A stretch of 64,000 bases of DNA from positions 3,134 through 67,133 of the forward strand of contig NZ_KE387203.1 in the NCBI RefSeq assembly GCF_000430725.1, written 5' to 3'. Of the stretch, positions 36,549 through 45,890 are shown in pieces; position 1 is the stretch's first letter; each line of letters begins with the position of its first letter. The notes beneath the pieces were generated by a model, which saw only the letters and a list, made by a program, of their open reading frames with translations, did not search any database and was not told where the DNA came from. This stretch comes from Azohydromonas australica DSM 1124. Its GTDB lineage: Bacteria; Pseudomonadota; Gammaproteobacteria; Burkholderiales; Burkholderiaceae_C. The translations under genes were made by a program, and so were the position numbers.

Positions 36549-39500
36549 ATGCAACTGCCCGCCATCGCCCCCGGCAAACGATTCACGCTGCCGCGCCCGC
36601 CAGGTTCGGCCGATGCTCTGCTGCTGGCACGCCACGCGCGCCGGCTCGCCAACGCGAAGCAGCTCCTGGGCATCGTGACCGCCGACCCCGCCGACGCGCC
36701 GCGCCTGGCCGACGAACTGGTGTTCTTCGAGCCGGGGCTGCGCGTCGCCGTGTTTCCGGACTGGGAGACGCTGCCCTACGACAGCTTCAGCCCGCACCAG
36801 GACCTGATCTCCGAGCGCTTGGCCACGCTCTGGCGCATCCTGCAGAAGGACGTGGACGTGGTGCTGCTGCCCGCCACCACGGCGCTGGCCCGCTTGGCGC
36901 CGCCCTCTTTCCTGGCCGCCTACACCTTCCACTTCAAGCAGAAGCAGAAGCTCGACGAGGCCTCGCTCAAGTCGCAGCTGACGCTGGCGGGCTACCAGCA
37001 CGTCAGCCAGGTGGTGTCGCCGGGCGAGTACGCCGTGCGCGGCGGGCTCATCGACCTCTTTCCCATGGGCTCGGCTGTGCCCTACCGGGTGGACCTGTTC
37101 GGCGACGAGGTGGACTCCATCCGCACCTTCGACCCCGACAGCCAGCGCAGCCTGTACCCCGTGCCGGAAGTGCGGCTGCTGCCCGGGCGCGAGTTCCCGA
37201 TGGACGATGCGGCCCGCACCGCCTTCCGCGCCCGCTGGCGCGAGCGGCTGGAAGGCGACCCCACGCGCTCGCGCATCTACAAGGACATCGCCGCCGGCGT
37301 CGCCAGCGCCGGCATCGAGTACTGGCTGCCGCTGTTCTTCGACCAGGTCGCCGACATCTTCGAGTACCTGGGCGAGCAGGCCGCACTGGTGCTGCACGGC
37401 GAGGTCGATGCCGCGCTGCAGCGCTTCTGGACCGACACCCGCGAGCGCCACCGCTTCCTGCAGCACGACGCCGAGCGCCCGCTGCTGCCGCCCGAAACCC
37501 TCTTCCTGCGCGTCGAGGATTTCTATGGGCGCGCCAACACGCACGCCACGCTGGCGCTGCGCGGCACGGACGAGACCGACTGGGCCCGCCCCGCCCCCGA
37601 CGTCAGCGTGGACCGCGGCGCCACGGAGCCGCTGGCGCGGCTTGAAGCCCACCTGCGCGAAACCGGCGCGCGCGTGCTGCTGGTGGCCGAGAGCGAGGGC
37701 CGGCGCGAGAGCCTGCTGGACCTGCTGCGCGACCACCGCATCGAGGTGCCCAGCGTCGCCACGCTGGCCGAGTTCGAGGCCGGCAAGGAAAAGGTCGCCA
37801 TCACCGCCGCGCCGCTGGCCGCGGGCTTCACATGGCACGAAGCCGCGGAAGGCACGCTGCTGGAGTTCCTGACCGAGACCGAGCTCTTCGCCGCCGCGGG
37901 CGGCGGGGCGCGGCGGCGGCGCAAGCAGGAGCAGGTCAGCAACGTCGACGCGCTGATCAAGGACCTGTCGGAGCTGAAGGTCGGCGACCCGGTGGTGCAC
38001 GCCAACCATGGCATCGGGCGCTACCAGGGGCTGCTGAACATCGACCTGGGCGACGGCCCCTCGGAGTTCCTGCACCTGGAGTACGCGGACAAGGCCACGC
38101 TGTACGTGCCGGTGTCGCAGCTGCAGCTGATCAGCCGCTACACCGGCGTCAGCCCGGACGAGGCGCCGCTGCACAAGCTGGGCTCGAACCAGTGGGACAA
38201 GGCCAGGCGCAAGGCCGCCGAGCAGGTGCGCGACACCGCCGCCGAGCTGCTCAACCTCTACGCCCGCCGCGCCGCGCGCGAGGGCCACGCCTTCCGCTTC
38301 TCGCCGCACGACTACGAGGCCTTCGCCGCCAGCTTCGGCTTCGAGGAGACGCCGGACCAGCGCGCCGCCATCCACGCGGTGATCCAGGACCTGATCTCGC
38401 CGAAGCCGATGGACCGCCTGGTGTGCGGCGACGTGGGCTTCGGCAAGACGGAAGTGGCGCTGCGCGCCGCCTTCGTGGCCGTCACCGGCGGCAAGCAGGT
38501 CGCGCTGCTGGCGCCCACCACGCTGCTGGCCGAGCAGCATTACCAGAACATCAGCGACCGCTTCGGCAAGTGGCCGGTGCGCGTGGCGGAGATGAGCCGC
38601 TTCCGCTCCGCCAAGGAGATCAAGGCGGCGATGGCGGGCCTCGCGGACGGCACCATCGACATCGTCATCGGCACGCACAAGCTGCTGAGCCAGGACGTGA
38701 AGTTCAAGCGCCTGGGCCTGCTGATCATCGACGAGGAGCACCGCTTCGGCGTGCGCCACAAGGAGGCGATGAAGGCCATGCGCGCCGAGGTGGACGTGCT
38801 CACGCTCACCGCCACGCCGATCCCGCGCACGCTGGGCATGGCGCTGGAGGGCCTGCGCGACCTGTCCGTCATCGCCACGGCGCCGCAGCGGCGGCTGGCG
38901 ATCAAGACCTTCGTGCGCGGCGAGAGCCAGGGCGTGATCCGCGAGGCCGTGCTGCGCGAGCTCAAGCGCGGCGGGCAGGTGTACTTCCTGCACAACGAGG
39001 TCGAGACCATCGAGGCACGCCGCGCCAAGCTGGCCGAGCTGCTGCCCGAGGCGCGCATCGCCGTGGCGCACGGCCAGATGCCCGAGCGCGAGCTGGAGCG
39101 CGTGATGCGCGACTTCGTGGCCCAGCGCCACAACCTGCTGCTGTGCTCGACCATCATCGAGACCGGCATCGACGTGCCCAGCGCCAACACCATCGTCATC
39201 AGCCGCGCCGACAAGTTCGGCCTGGCGCAGCTGCACCAGCTGCGCGGCCGCGTGGGCCGCAGCCACCACCAGGCCTATGCCTACCTGATGGTGCCGGACC
39301 TGGAGGGCCTGACCAAGCAGGCCGCGCAGCGCCTGGAGGCGATCCAGGCCATGGAGGAGCTGGGCAGCGGCTTCTACCTTGCCATGCACGACCTGGAGAT
39401 CCGCGGCGCCGGCGAGGTGCTGGGCGAGAACCAGAGCGGGAACATGCAGGAGGTGGGCTTCCAGCTCTACAACGACATGCTCTCCGAGGCGGTGAAGTCG

Positions 39501-39995
39501 CTGAAGGCCGGGCGCGAGCCGGACCTGCTCAGCCCCTTCGGCGCCACCACCGAGATCAACCTGCACGCCCCCGCGCTGCTGCCGGACAGCTACTGCGGCG
39601 ACGTGCACACGCGGCTGAACCTCTACAAGCGCCTGGCCACGGCGGAGAAGGCCGAGACCATCGACACGCTGCTGGAGGAGGTGACGGACCGCTTCGGCAA
39701 GCTGCCGCCGCAGGGCCAGACCCTGTTCGACACGCACCGCCTGCGCGTGCTGGCCAAGCCCTACGGCGTGCTGAAGATCGACGCCGCGCCGGCGGCGATG
39801 GTGATCAGCTTCCGGCCGGACGCGCCCATCGACCCGATGCGGATCATCGAGCTGGTGCAGAAGAACCGGCACATCAAGCTCGCAGGCAACGACAAGCTGC
39901 GCATCGAGCGCGCCACGCCCGAGCCGCGCGACCGCGCGCAGTTCATCCGCGACGTGCTGCGCTCGCTGGGGACGCCGGTGCGGGCCGAGGCGTGA
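36549..39995 (+). CDS. mfd: Transcription-repair coupling factor Mfd
   Basis: 1148 residues, normal size. N-terminal UvrB-like domain without ATPase motifs, then the RNA-polymerase-interacting domain (VGDPVVHANHGIGRYQGL, about 476). The translocase has GDVGFGKTEVALRAAF (Walker A, about 628), LAPTTLLAEQHY, IIDEEHRFGV and TATPIPRTLGMAL. Motif VI is in LRGRVGRSHHQAYAYL, and the TRCF C-terminal domain follows. Mfd pushes stalled RNA polymerase off DNA lesions and recruits UvrA. Divergent from ispDF; a shared ATTCTAGAAT at 36490-36499 could serve as -10 on both strands. Confidence 0.98.
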   Translation: MQLPAIAPGKRFTLPRPPGSADALLLARHARRLANAKQLLGIVTADPADAPRLADELVFFEPGLRVAVFPDWETLPYDSFSPHQDLISERLATLWRILQKDVDVVLLPATTALARLAPPSFLAAYTFHFKQKQKLDEASLKSQLTLAGYQHVSQVVSPGEYAVRGGLIDLFPMGSAVPYRVDLFGDEVDSIRTFDPDSQRSLYPVPEVRLLPGREFPMDDAARTAFRARWRERLEGDPTRSRIYKDIAAGVASAGIEYWLPLFFDQVADIFEYLGEQAALVLHGEVDAALQRFWTDTRERHRFLQHDAERPLLPPETLFLRVEDFYGRANTHATLALRGTDETDWARPAPDVSVDRGATEPLARLEAHLRETGARVLLVAESEGRRESLLDLLRDHRIEVPSVATLAEFEAGKEKVAITAAPLAAGFTWHEAAEGTLLEFLTETELFAAAGGGARRRRKQEQVSNVDALIKDLSELKVGDPVVHANHGIGRYQGLLNIDLGDGPSEFLHLEYADKATLYVPVSQLQLISRYTGVSPDEAPLHKLGSNQWDKARRKAAEQVRDTAAELLNLYARRAAREGHAFRFSPHDYEAFAASFGFEETPDQRAAIHAVIQDLISPKPMDRLVCGDVGFGKTEVALRAAFVAVTGGKQVALLAPTTLLAEQHYQNISDRFGKWPVRVAEMSRFRSAKEIKAAMAGLADGTIDIVIGTHKLLSQDVKFKRLGLLIIDEEHRFGVRHKEAMKAMRAEVDVLTLTATPIPRTLGMALEGLRDLSVIATAPQRRLAIKTFVRGESQGVIREAVLRELKRGGQVYFLHNEVETIEARRAKLAELLPEARIAVAHGQMPERELERVMRDFVAQRHNLLLCSTIIETGIDVPSANTIVISRADKFGLAQLHQLRGRVGRSHHQAYAYLMVPDLEGLTKQAAQRLEAIQAMEELGSGFYLAMHDLEIRGAGEVLGENQSGNMQEVGFQLYNDMLSEAVKSLKAGREPDLLSPFGATTEINLHAPALLPDSYCGDVHTRLNLYKRLATAEKAETIDTLLEEVTDRFGKLPPQGQTLFDTHRLRVLAKPYGVLKIDAAPAAMVISFRPDAPIDPMRIIELVQKNRHIKLAGNDKLRIERATPEPRDRAQFIRDVLRSLGTPVRAEA

Positions 39996-40047
39996 GCGGG
40001 GCAGCCCGGATAATCGCGGGTTTTGCCTGACCGACGCCGAAGCCCTC

Positions 40048-40767
40048 ATGTCCACTGCTCCCCTCGCCTTCGCCCCCGGCCTCACCGTCCGCGGCTTCAC
40101 GCCGCCGCTGCAGCTGCGCGACTTCGGCCTGATCGCCTTTGACATGGACTCGACGCTGATCAACATCGAGTGCATCGACGAGGTGGCCGACGCCGCCGGG
40201 CGCAAGGCCGAGGTGGCGGCCATCACCGAGGCCTCCATGCGCGGCGAGATCACCGACTTCAAGGAAAGCCTGCGCCGCCGCGTCGCCATGCTCCAGGGCG
40301 TGCCGGCGCAGTTCCTGCACGAGGTGTTCGAGCAGCGCCTGAAGCCCAACCCCGGCGCCAAGGAACTCATCGACGCCTGCCGCGCCGCGGGCCTGAAGAC
40401 GCTGCTGGTCTCCGGCGGCTTCACCTTCTTCGCCGAGCGCGTGTGCTCGCTGCTGGGCATCGACTACGCGCGCTCCAACGTGCTGGAGATCGTGGACGGC
40501 CACCTCACCGGGCGCCTGGTGGACCAGGACTGGGGCGACATCTGCGACGGCGCCGAGAAGCGCCGCATGCTGCTGGCCACCTGCGAGCAGCTGGGCATCG
40601 CGCCCTCGCGCGCCATCGCCATGGGCGACGGCGCCAACGACCTGCCCATGATGGGCGCCGCCGGCCTGTCGGTGGCCTACCACGCCAAGCCCAAGGTGCG
40701 CGAGCAGGCCATGGTTTCCATCGAGGAAGGCGGCCTGGACCGGCTGCTGGAGCTGGTCCGGCCCTGA
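40048..40767 (+). CDS. serB: Phosphoserine phosphatase
   Basis: 239 residues, HAD family. Motif I is FDMDSTLI with nucleophile Asp32 and acid/base Asp34; the cap residues are seen in ITEASMRGEITDFKESL; motif II SGGF; motif III lysine and GDGANDLPMM. It dephosphorylates phosphoserine in serine synthesis. It follows mfd by 52 bp and is shorter than E. coli SerB, which has an extra N-terminal domain, a common form in betaproteobacteria. A GATAAT near 40008 could be its -10 element. Confidence 0.95.
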   Translation: MSTAPLAFAPGLTVRGFTPPLQLRDFGLIAFDMDSTLINIECIDEVADAAGRKAEVAAITEASMRGEITDFKESLRRRVAMLQGVPAQFLHEVFEQRLKPNPGAKELIDACRAAGLKTLLVSGGFTFFAERVCSLLGIDYARSNVLEIVDGHLTGRLVDQDWGDICDGAEKRRMLLATCEQLGIAPSRAIAMGDGANDLPMMGAAGLSVAYHAKPKVREQAMVSIEEGGLDRLLELVRP

Positions 40768-40857
40768 CGCCGCCTTCGCGGGCCACTCGCGGCCCGCCTG
40801 CAACGCGGCCTTCATCCGGCTGCCATCGGCACTTGGCGGCAGCCTGGGACCGTGCCA

Positions 40858-40877
40858 GGCGTGACAGTCTTCACGCC
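40858..40877. promoter_or_regulatory. Perfect 7-6-7 inverted repeat upstream of the Cache kinase gene
   Basis: GGCGTGA (40858-40864) and TCACGCC (40871-40877) are exact complements separated by CAGTCT. The dyad lies about 75-150 bp before the possible kinase starts in a 241-bp gap. It is probably an operator; the regulator is unknown. Confidence 0.35.
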
Positions 40878-41008
40878 ACTTGCCGCCGCGTGCGGGCCCG
40901 GGCCCGGCACCTTGACGGCGCCGGGGCGGTGCGGAAAAAGGCGTCGCTACGATGCGCTGGACCCTACCGCCGCCGTGTGCATTGCGCACACGGCCGCCTG
41001 CCGCGCCG

Positions 41009-42841
41009 ATGTCCACCGAGTTCCCCTCCGCCGTCCCGCACGCACCGACCCCGGCCGAGCCTCGGCGCGAAGCGCTGGTGCTGGCCTTCGGCGCGCTGCT
41101 GATCGTGGCGCTCACCGCCGCGGCGGCGCTGATGCTGTGGCGCGGTCGCGAGGACAGCCTCGCGACCTGGCGGCTGTACATGCAGAACTTCTCGGCCACC
41201 GCGGCCGAGCACGCCACGCAGACGCTCAAGACCGCCGATTACGCGCTGGGCAGCATCGTGGACCACGTGCAGTCCAAGGGCGTGGACAGCGAGGCGGCGC
41301 TGCGCGAGCTGGCGCGCTCCCGGGCGCTGTACGACTTCATCCACGAGCGCGCCGCCGAGCTGCCGCTGCTGGACGTGGCCACCATCGTGGCGCTGGACGG
41401 CCAGGTGCTGAGCTTCAGCCGCAGCTTCCCGCCGCCGGACATCAACCTCGCCGACCGCGACTACCACCAGGCCCACGTCGCCGACCCCTCGCTGCTGCTG
41501 TACGTCTCCGTGCCGGTGAAGAACCGCGGCACCGGGCGCTGGACCTTCTACCTGGCGCGCAAGATCCATTCGCCTTCGGGCCAGCCCATCGGGCTGGCGC
41601 TGGCGGGCATCCAGTCCAGCTACTTCGAGCAGTTCTACCGCTCGATCAACCTCTCCGAGAGCGACACCGCCATCCTGCTGCTGCGCAACGACGGCCAACT
41701 GTTGGCGCGCCACCCGCCACGGCCCGAGGCGCTGGGCATGTCCTACCGCAACGCGCCGTCCATGCGGGCGCTGGCCGAGGCGGCGGCACAGGGCGGCAAG
41801 GCGGCCACCGTCAGCACCAGCGCGCCGCGCACTTCCGATCCCAGCGACACCGAGCCGCGCATGGTCACGGCGCACGTGGTGGACGGCTTTCCGCTGGCCG
41901 TGAGCATCACCACCCGGGAAAAGCTGATGCTGAGCCAGTGGCACGAGACGGCGTGGCTGGGCGGCATCGCGCTGCTGGTGCTCGACGGCGCCATTGCCGC
42001 GGCCACGCTCTATATCCACTGGCTGCTGCGCCGGCGCCGCGCCGAGCTGCGCCAGCTCGACGCCGCGCGCAACGCCGCCGAGGCTGCGGCGGCGCTGAAG
42101 TCGCGCTTCCTGGCCAACCTCAGCCACGAGGTGCGCATGCCCCTGCAGGGGATGCTGGGCATGACGCGCCGGCTGCTGGAGTCGCCGCTGCAGCCGGGTC
42201 AGCGCCAGCAGGCGCAGATCATCGAGCGCTCGGGGCGGCTGCTGCTGGGCGTGATCGACGAGGTGCTGGACATCTCGCAGCCCGGCGCCATGGGGCTGGC
42301 GCTGGAGCCGGTGCACGTGGACCTGGCCCGCTTGGCGCGCGACTGCATCGCCCTGTTCGAGCCGCAGGCCCGCCTCAAGGGCCTGGCCCTGCACCTCGAG
42401 GTGGACGCTCCCGCGCAGGACACGCAGGTGCTGGTCGATCCGCTGCGGCTGAGCCAAGTGCTCAACCACCTGCTGTTCAACGCCGTGAAGTCCACGGCCG
42501 CGGGCAGCGTGACGCTGCGCATCGTCCAGGGCATGCCGGGGCGCTGGACCTTCGGCGTGCGCGACACCGGCGTCGGCCTTGCGCTGCAGCAGCGCGTCCA
42601 GCTGGCCGAGCTGAAGCCGGGAGACGAGGCGGCGGACGCCGCTCACCCCGGCGGGCCGGAGCTGGGCCTGCACGCGGTGCGGCGCCTGGTGCAATTGCTG
42701 GGCGGCACGCTGGACGCGCGCGGCACGCCGGGCCGAGGCGCGGAGCTGTGGTGCGAGCTGCCGCTGGCGGCGGTGGAGAAGGAAGCCGCCGTGCTCGACA
42801 AAAGCGTTCCCGCACGCCCGTCCGAAGCGGCCGTCCACTGA
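41009..42841 (+). CDS. Membrane sensor histidine kinase with Cache-type periplasmic domain
   Basis: 610 residues from ATG 41009; ATG 40952 is possible and adds 19 proline-rich residues. Two membrane helices (about 25-48 and 310-335) enclose a Cache domain with PDINLADRDYHQAH and YLARKIHSPSGQPIGLALAGI, as in sensors of small organic acids or amino acids. HisKA has ANLSHEVRMPLQGML. The ATPase domain is compact: LFNAVKSTAAG, DTGVGLA, and PELGLHAVRRLV for the last glycine box. There is no receiver, and no regulator gene is adjacent. Ligand unknown. Confidence 0.85.
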   Translation: MSTEFPSAVPHAPTPAEPRREALVLAFGALLIVALTAAAALMLWRGREDSLATWRLYMQNFSATAAEHATQTLKTADYALGSIVDHVQSKGVDSEAALRELARSRALYDFIHERAAELPLLDVATIVALDGQVLSFSRSFPPPDINLADRDYHQAHVADPSLLLYVSVPVKNRGTGRWTFYLARKIHSPSGQPIGLALAGIQSSYFEQFYRSINLSESDTAILLLRNDGQLLARHPPRPEALGMSYRNAPSMRALAEAAAQGGKAATVSTSAPRTSDPSDTEPRMVTAHVVDGFPLAVSITTREKLMLSQWHETAWLGGIALLVLDGAIAAATLYIHWLLRRRRAELRQLDAARNAAEAAAALKSRFLANLSHEVRMPLQGMLGMTRRLLESPLQPGQRQQAQIIERSGRLLLGVIDEVLDISQPGAMGLALEPVHVDLARLARDCIALFEPQARLKGLALHLEVDAPAQDTQVLVDPLRLSQVLNHLLFNAVKSTAAGSVTLRIVQGMPGRWTFGVRDTGVGLALQQRVQLAELKPGDEAADAAHPGGPELGLHAVRRLVQLLGGTLDARGTPGRGAELWCELPLAAVEKEAAVLDKSVPARPSEAAVH

Positions 42842-42860
42842 CCCGCCCCGCTGCGCCGGC

Positions 42861-44594
42861 TCAGCGCATGCCGGCCTGCAATCCCAAGACGCCCACCAGC
42901 GCCACGAACAGCAGCAGCGACACCCCCTTCCAGAACACCACCGGATGCCGCTCGATCAGCGCCGGGCGGCGCTGGTGCAGGAATTCCGGGCTGGGGTGGT
43001 GCAGGTCGTGCACAAATTCGTCCACGTCGCCCTGCCGCAACGCCGGCTCGGGTTGCACCGCCTTGCGGATGGCCTCGTCGACCCACGCCGGCAACTCGGG
43101 CCGGATTTCCCGCAGCGGGGCGTAGTCCAGTTTCTTCTGTGCTGCGAGGCTGCGCGTCTTGGCCACCTCCAGCCCGTAAGGCAATCGCCCGCCCAGCATT
43201 TGATAAGCGAGCACGGCCAGGGAAAACAAGTCCGCGCGTGACGTGCCCTCCTCCCCCAGGAAATATTCGGGTGCCGTGTATTGCGCAGTGCCCAGAATCT
43301 CGTGGCCGCGGTCCGATGCGGCGCCGTCCACGATACCCGCCACCCGCACCGCGCCGAAATCGATGATCTTCACCGTGCCCGTGGCGTCGATCAGCACGTT
43401 TTCCGGCCTCAAATCCTGGTGCAGCATTTCCAGGCGGTGAAAGGCGCGCAGCCCCTTGGCGATCTGTGCCACCAGGCCGCGCACGGTGTCCAGGTCCGGG
43501 CGCGGGTGGTCGATCATCCACTGCGCCAGCGTGTTGCCCTCCACATATTCCATGGCCACGAACAGGTGCCGGCGCGGACGCGCTGTGGTGCAGGGTTTCA
43601 GCACGTGGGCGCTGTGGATGCGGCGGGCGATCCATTCTTCGAGCAGGAAACGCTCTCGGTAGGCCGGGTCGGACTGCAGGTCGATGGACGGGGTTTTCAG
43701 CGCCACCAGGGCCTGGGTCTGCTCGTCCTGCGCCAGGTAGATATGGCTGCGGCTGCTGCCATGGATTTCGCGCAGGATGCGGTAGCCGTCCAGCACCATG
43801 CGCGGCTCCAGAATCGGCGGGGCCGGCAATTCCGCCGCCTGTCGCTGCAGGTCGCCAGCCTGCGGATCGGGCAATTGCTCCACCCGCAGCAGCTGCACCG
43901 TCAGGTTGTCCGGGCTGCCGCGCCGGTGCGCCTCCTCGACAATATGCCGGGCGGCCAGGTCCAGGCTGGAATCGCCCGCCACGGCCGCCAGGATGAATTC
44001 ATCCGGCACGTGCTCGTAGACGCCGTCGGTGGCGAGTAAAAAGGTATCACCCGGCTCCAGCGAGAAGCTGCGGTAATCCACCTCCAGGTGTCCGCCGATG
44101 CCCAGCGCTCGGCCCAGGTAACTCTCCTGGGGCGAAATGTGGACCCGGTGGTCCTGCGTCAATTGCTCCAGCGCCTGGGCGTGCAGTTTGTAGACGCGGC
44201 AGTCACCGACGTGGAACAGGTGCGCCGTGGTGGATTTCAGCACCAGCGCGCTCAGCGTGCAGACATGGCCGCGGTCCTTGTCGTAGCGGCCCTGCCCTTG
44301 CTGGGTCTGCGCATAGAGCCAGGAATTGGTGGCGGCCAGCACGCGCTCCACCGAGGTTTTCACGGACCAGGCGTCGGCCGTGCAGTAATAGTCCTCCAGC
44401 AGGCTGCGCACTGCCGTCTGGCTGGCAATCTGGCTAAATTCGCTGCTGCTGATGCCGTCGGCAATCGCCATCACCACGCCTTTGCTCGCCCGCTGCGCTT
44501 CGCGCGGCAGGCAGGCGCCGTGGAAATCCTGGTTCGTGGGCTTGCGGCCCTTGTCCGAATACTGGCCGATGGCGACCTGGAGCTGTGCTTGCAT
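42861..44594 (-). CDS. Bifunctional PP2C phosphatase / Ser-Thr protein kinase, membrane anchored
   Basis: 577 residues. Residues 5-240 are a PP2C-type phosphatase with metal-binding ADG (Asp46), HVGDCRVY, ATDGV (Asp190) and SPDNLT (Asp229). Residues 268-535 are a Hanks-type kinase: ATP lysine in VALKTP (Lys300), HQDLRPENV with Asp394 (HRD reads HQD), and DFG with Asp412. A single helix at 550-572 anchors the C-terminus. The upstream genes are nirB-nirD-nirC, and this arrangement occurs in other Burkholderiales. Possible targets are proteins of nitrate/nitrite assimilation. Its Shine-Dalgarno GAGG lies inside a terminator hairpin. Confidence 0.9.
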   Translation of the reverse strand: MQAQLQVAIGQYSDKGRKPTNQDFHGACLPREAQRASKGVVMAIADGISSSEFSQIASQTAVRSLLEDYYCTADAWSVKTSVERVLAATNSWLYAQTQQGQGRYDKDRGHVCTLSALVLKSTTAHLFHVGDCRVYKLHAQALEQLTQDHRVHISPQESYLGRALGIGGHLEVDYRSFSLEPGDTFLLATDGVYEHVPDEFILAAVAGDSSLDLAARHIVEEAHRRGSPDNLTVQLLRVEQLPDPQAGDLQRQAAELPAPPILEPRMVLDGYRILREIHGSSRSHIYLAQDEQTQALVALKTPSIDLQSDPAYRERFLLEEWIARRIHSAHVLKPCTTARPRRHLFVAMEYVEGNTLAQWMIDHPRPDLDTVRGLVAQIAKGLRAFHRLEMLHQDLRPENVLIDATGTVKIIDFGAVRVAGIVDGAASDRGHEILGTAQYTAPEYFLGEEGTSRADLFSLAVLAYQMLGGRLPYGLEVAKTRSLAAQKKLDYAPLREIRPELPAWVDEAIRKAVQPEPALRQGDVDEFVHDLHHPSPEFLHQRRPALIERHPVVFWKGVSLLLFVALVGVLGLQAGMR

Positions 44595-44631
44595 AAAAAA
44601 ACAGCCTCAACCCGGGCCGGGTTGAGGCTTC
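44595..44631 (-). terminator. Terminator/attenuator between nirC and the PP2C-kinase gene, holding its ribosome site
   Basis: On the minus strand AGCCTCAACCC, loop GGCCC, and GGGTTGAGGCT form a perfect 11-bp stem, followed by G and seven T. The seventh T is directly followed by the ATG of the PP2C/kinase gene at 44594. The only visible Shine-Dalgarno sequence, GAGG, is part of the 3' stem strand. The hairpin can thus stop transcription and hide the ribosome site. Confidence 0.85.
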
Positions 44632-44667
44632 ATGCGTGGGGTGTGGAATATTTCTTTTGATGAACGG

Positions 44668-45480
44668 TCAGGCCAGCTTGCGCTTCGGTGCGGTCTTGAT
44701 GTGGGTGGCGTACAGCGTTAGGCCGGTGAAGGCCAGGCCGCCCACCAGGTTTCCCAGCACGGTGGGAATCTCGTTCCAGATCAGATAATCCATGAGCGAG
44801 AAATGACCGCCCAGCAGCAGGCCGGTGGGGAACAGGAACATGTTCACCACCGAATGCTCGAAAGCCATGGCGAAGAACAGCATGATGGGCATCCACATCG
44901 CGACGACCTTGCCGCCCACGGTGGTGGAAATCATGGCGCCGACCACGCCGGTGGACACCATCCAGTTGCAGAGCATGCCGCGCACGAACAGGGTCAGCAT
45001 GCCGTAGAAACCGTACTGGGCATAACCCAGCGTACGGTTTTCACCAATCACGCCGATGGTATGTCCCACCTTGCTGGGCTCGGTCTGGAATCCGTTGGTG
45101 AAGACAATGGACATCAGCACCGCCACGGTCAGCGCACCCAGGAAATTGCCCAGGAACACGATGCCCCAGTTCTTGAGCACGCCCTTAAGCGTGACGCCCG
45201 GGCGCTTGTCGATCAGCGCCAGCGGCGTGAGCACAAACACGCCGGTGAGCAGGTCGAAGCCCAGCAGGTACAGCATGCAGAAACCCACCGGGAACAGCAT
45301 GGCGCCAAAAATTGGCGAGCCCGTCTGCACCGACACAGTCACGGCAAACACCGCTGCCAGCGCCAGAATGGCGCCGGCCATGTAGGCGCGGATCAGCGCA
45401 TCGCGCGTCGCCATGTGAATCTTGGATTCACCGGCATCGACCATCTTGGTCACGAATTCCGAGGGAACGATATAAGCCAT
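44668..45480 (-). CDS. nirC: Formate/nitrite transporter family protein (nitrite uptake)
   Basis: 270 residues with six to seven membrane helices (first about 30-50), the FNT fold of NirC and FocA. FEHSVVNMF contains the central histidine, and VGFCMLYLLGFDLLTGVF is typical. It imports nitrite for the NirBD reductase encoded upstream in the operon. GAGGAAG precedes the ATG. It is 42 bp after nirD and is followed by a terminator hairpin before the kinase gene. Confidence 0.9.
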   Translation of the reverse strand: MAYIVPSEFVTKMVDAGESKIHMATRDALIRAYMAGAILALAAVFAVTVSVQTGSPIFGAMLFPVGFCMLYLLGFDLLTGVFVLTPLALIDKRPGVTLKGVLKNWGIVFLGNFLGALTVAVLMSIVFTNGFQTEPSKVGHTIGVIGENRTLGYAQYGFYGMLTLFVRGMLCNWMVSTGVVGAMISTTVGGKVVAMWMPIMLFFAMAFEHSVVNMFLFPTGLLLGGHFSLMDYLIWNEIPTVLGNLVGGLAFTGLTLYATHIKTAPKRKLA

Positions 45481-45522
45481 GGTACTTCCTCAGGCTGTCC
45501 AATATTTGTGCCAGGCGCCCGC

Positions 45523-45858
45523 TCAGGCGGCGACGCAGACCGTGCCGCCCTGCAGGCGCACGGGATAGGCTTTCACGGAGTTTTCGGGCATTTCCAGGCA
45601 CTCGCCGGTGGCGAGGTCGAAATGCTGCTTGTAGATGGGCGAGGCCACGACGATGCGCGCCCCCAGGTTGCCCACCAGCCCGCGCGAAAGCACGCTGGCC
45701 TGGGAATTGGGATCGAAATTGTCGATGGCGTAGAGGCGCTGAACGTCGTCCTCGACGCGGAACACCGCCACGTGCCGGTCCTGCACCAGGGCGCAGACGC
45801 CGGTATTGGGCACGATGTCCTCGACGGCACACACGGGGGTCCAGGTGGTGTTTTCCAT
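45523..45858 (-). CDS. nirD: Nitrite reductase (NADH) small subunit
   Basis: 111 residues from ATG 45858 (GAGG 9 bp upstream); the frame is open 87 bp further but without signals. A Rieske-like fold without the iron-sulfur ligands, as in NirD: GVCALVQDRHVAVFRV, AIDNFDPNSQASVLSRG, and ASPIYKQHFDLATGECLE. It assembles with NirB to reduce nitrite to ammonium with NADH in the cytoplasm. It lies 32 bp after nirB and 42 bp before nirC. Confidence 0.96.
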   Translation of the reverse strand: MENTTWTPVCAVEDIVPNTGVCALVQDRHVAVFRVEDDVQRLYAIDNFDPNSQASVLSRGLVGNLGARIVVASPIYKQHFDLATGECLEMPENSVKAYPVRLQGGTVCVAA

Positions 45859-45890
45859 TTTCTGGTTCCTCAAGTATTCAGATTCGTGGC

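Noticed and set aside
36477..40460. 1327-codon reverse frame across mfd and part of serB
   Set aside because: Its product is repetitive in His, Gln, Ala, Val and Leu and has no motifs; mfd and serB account for the region completely.
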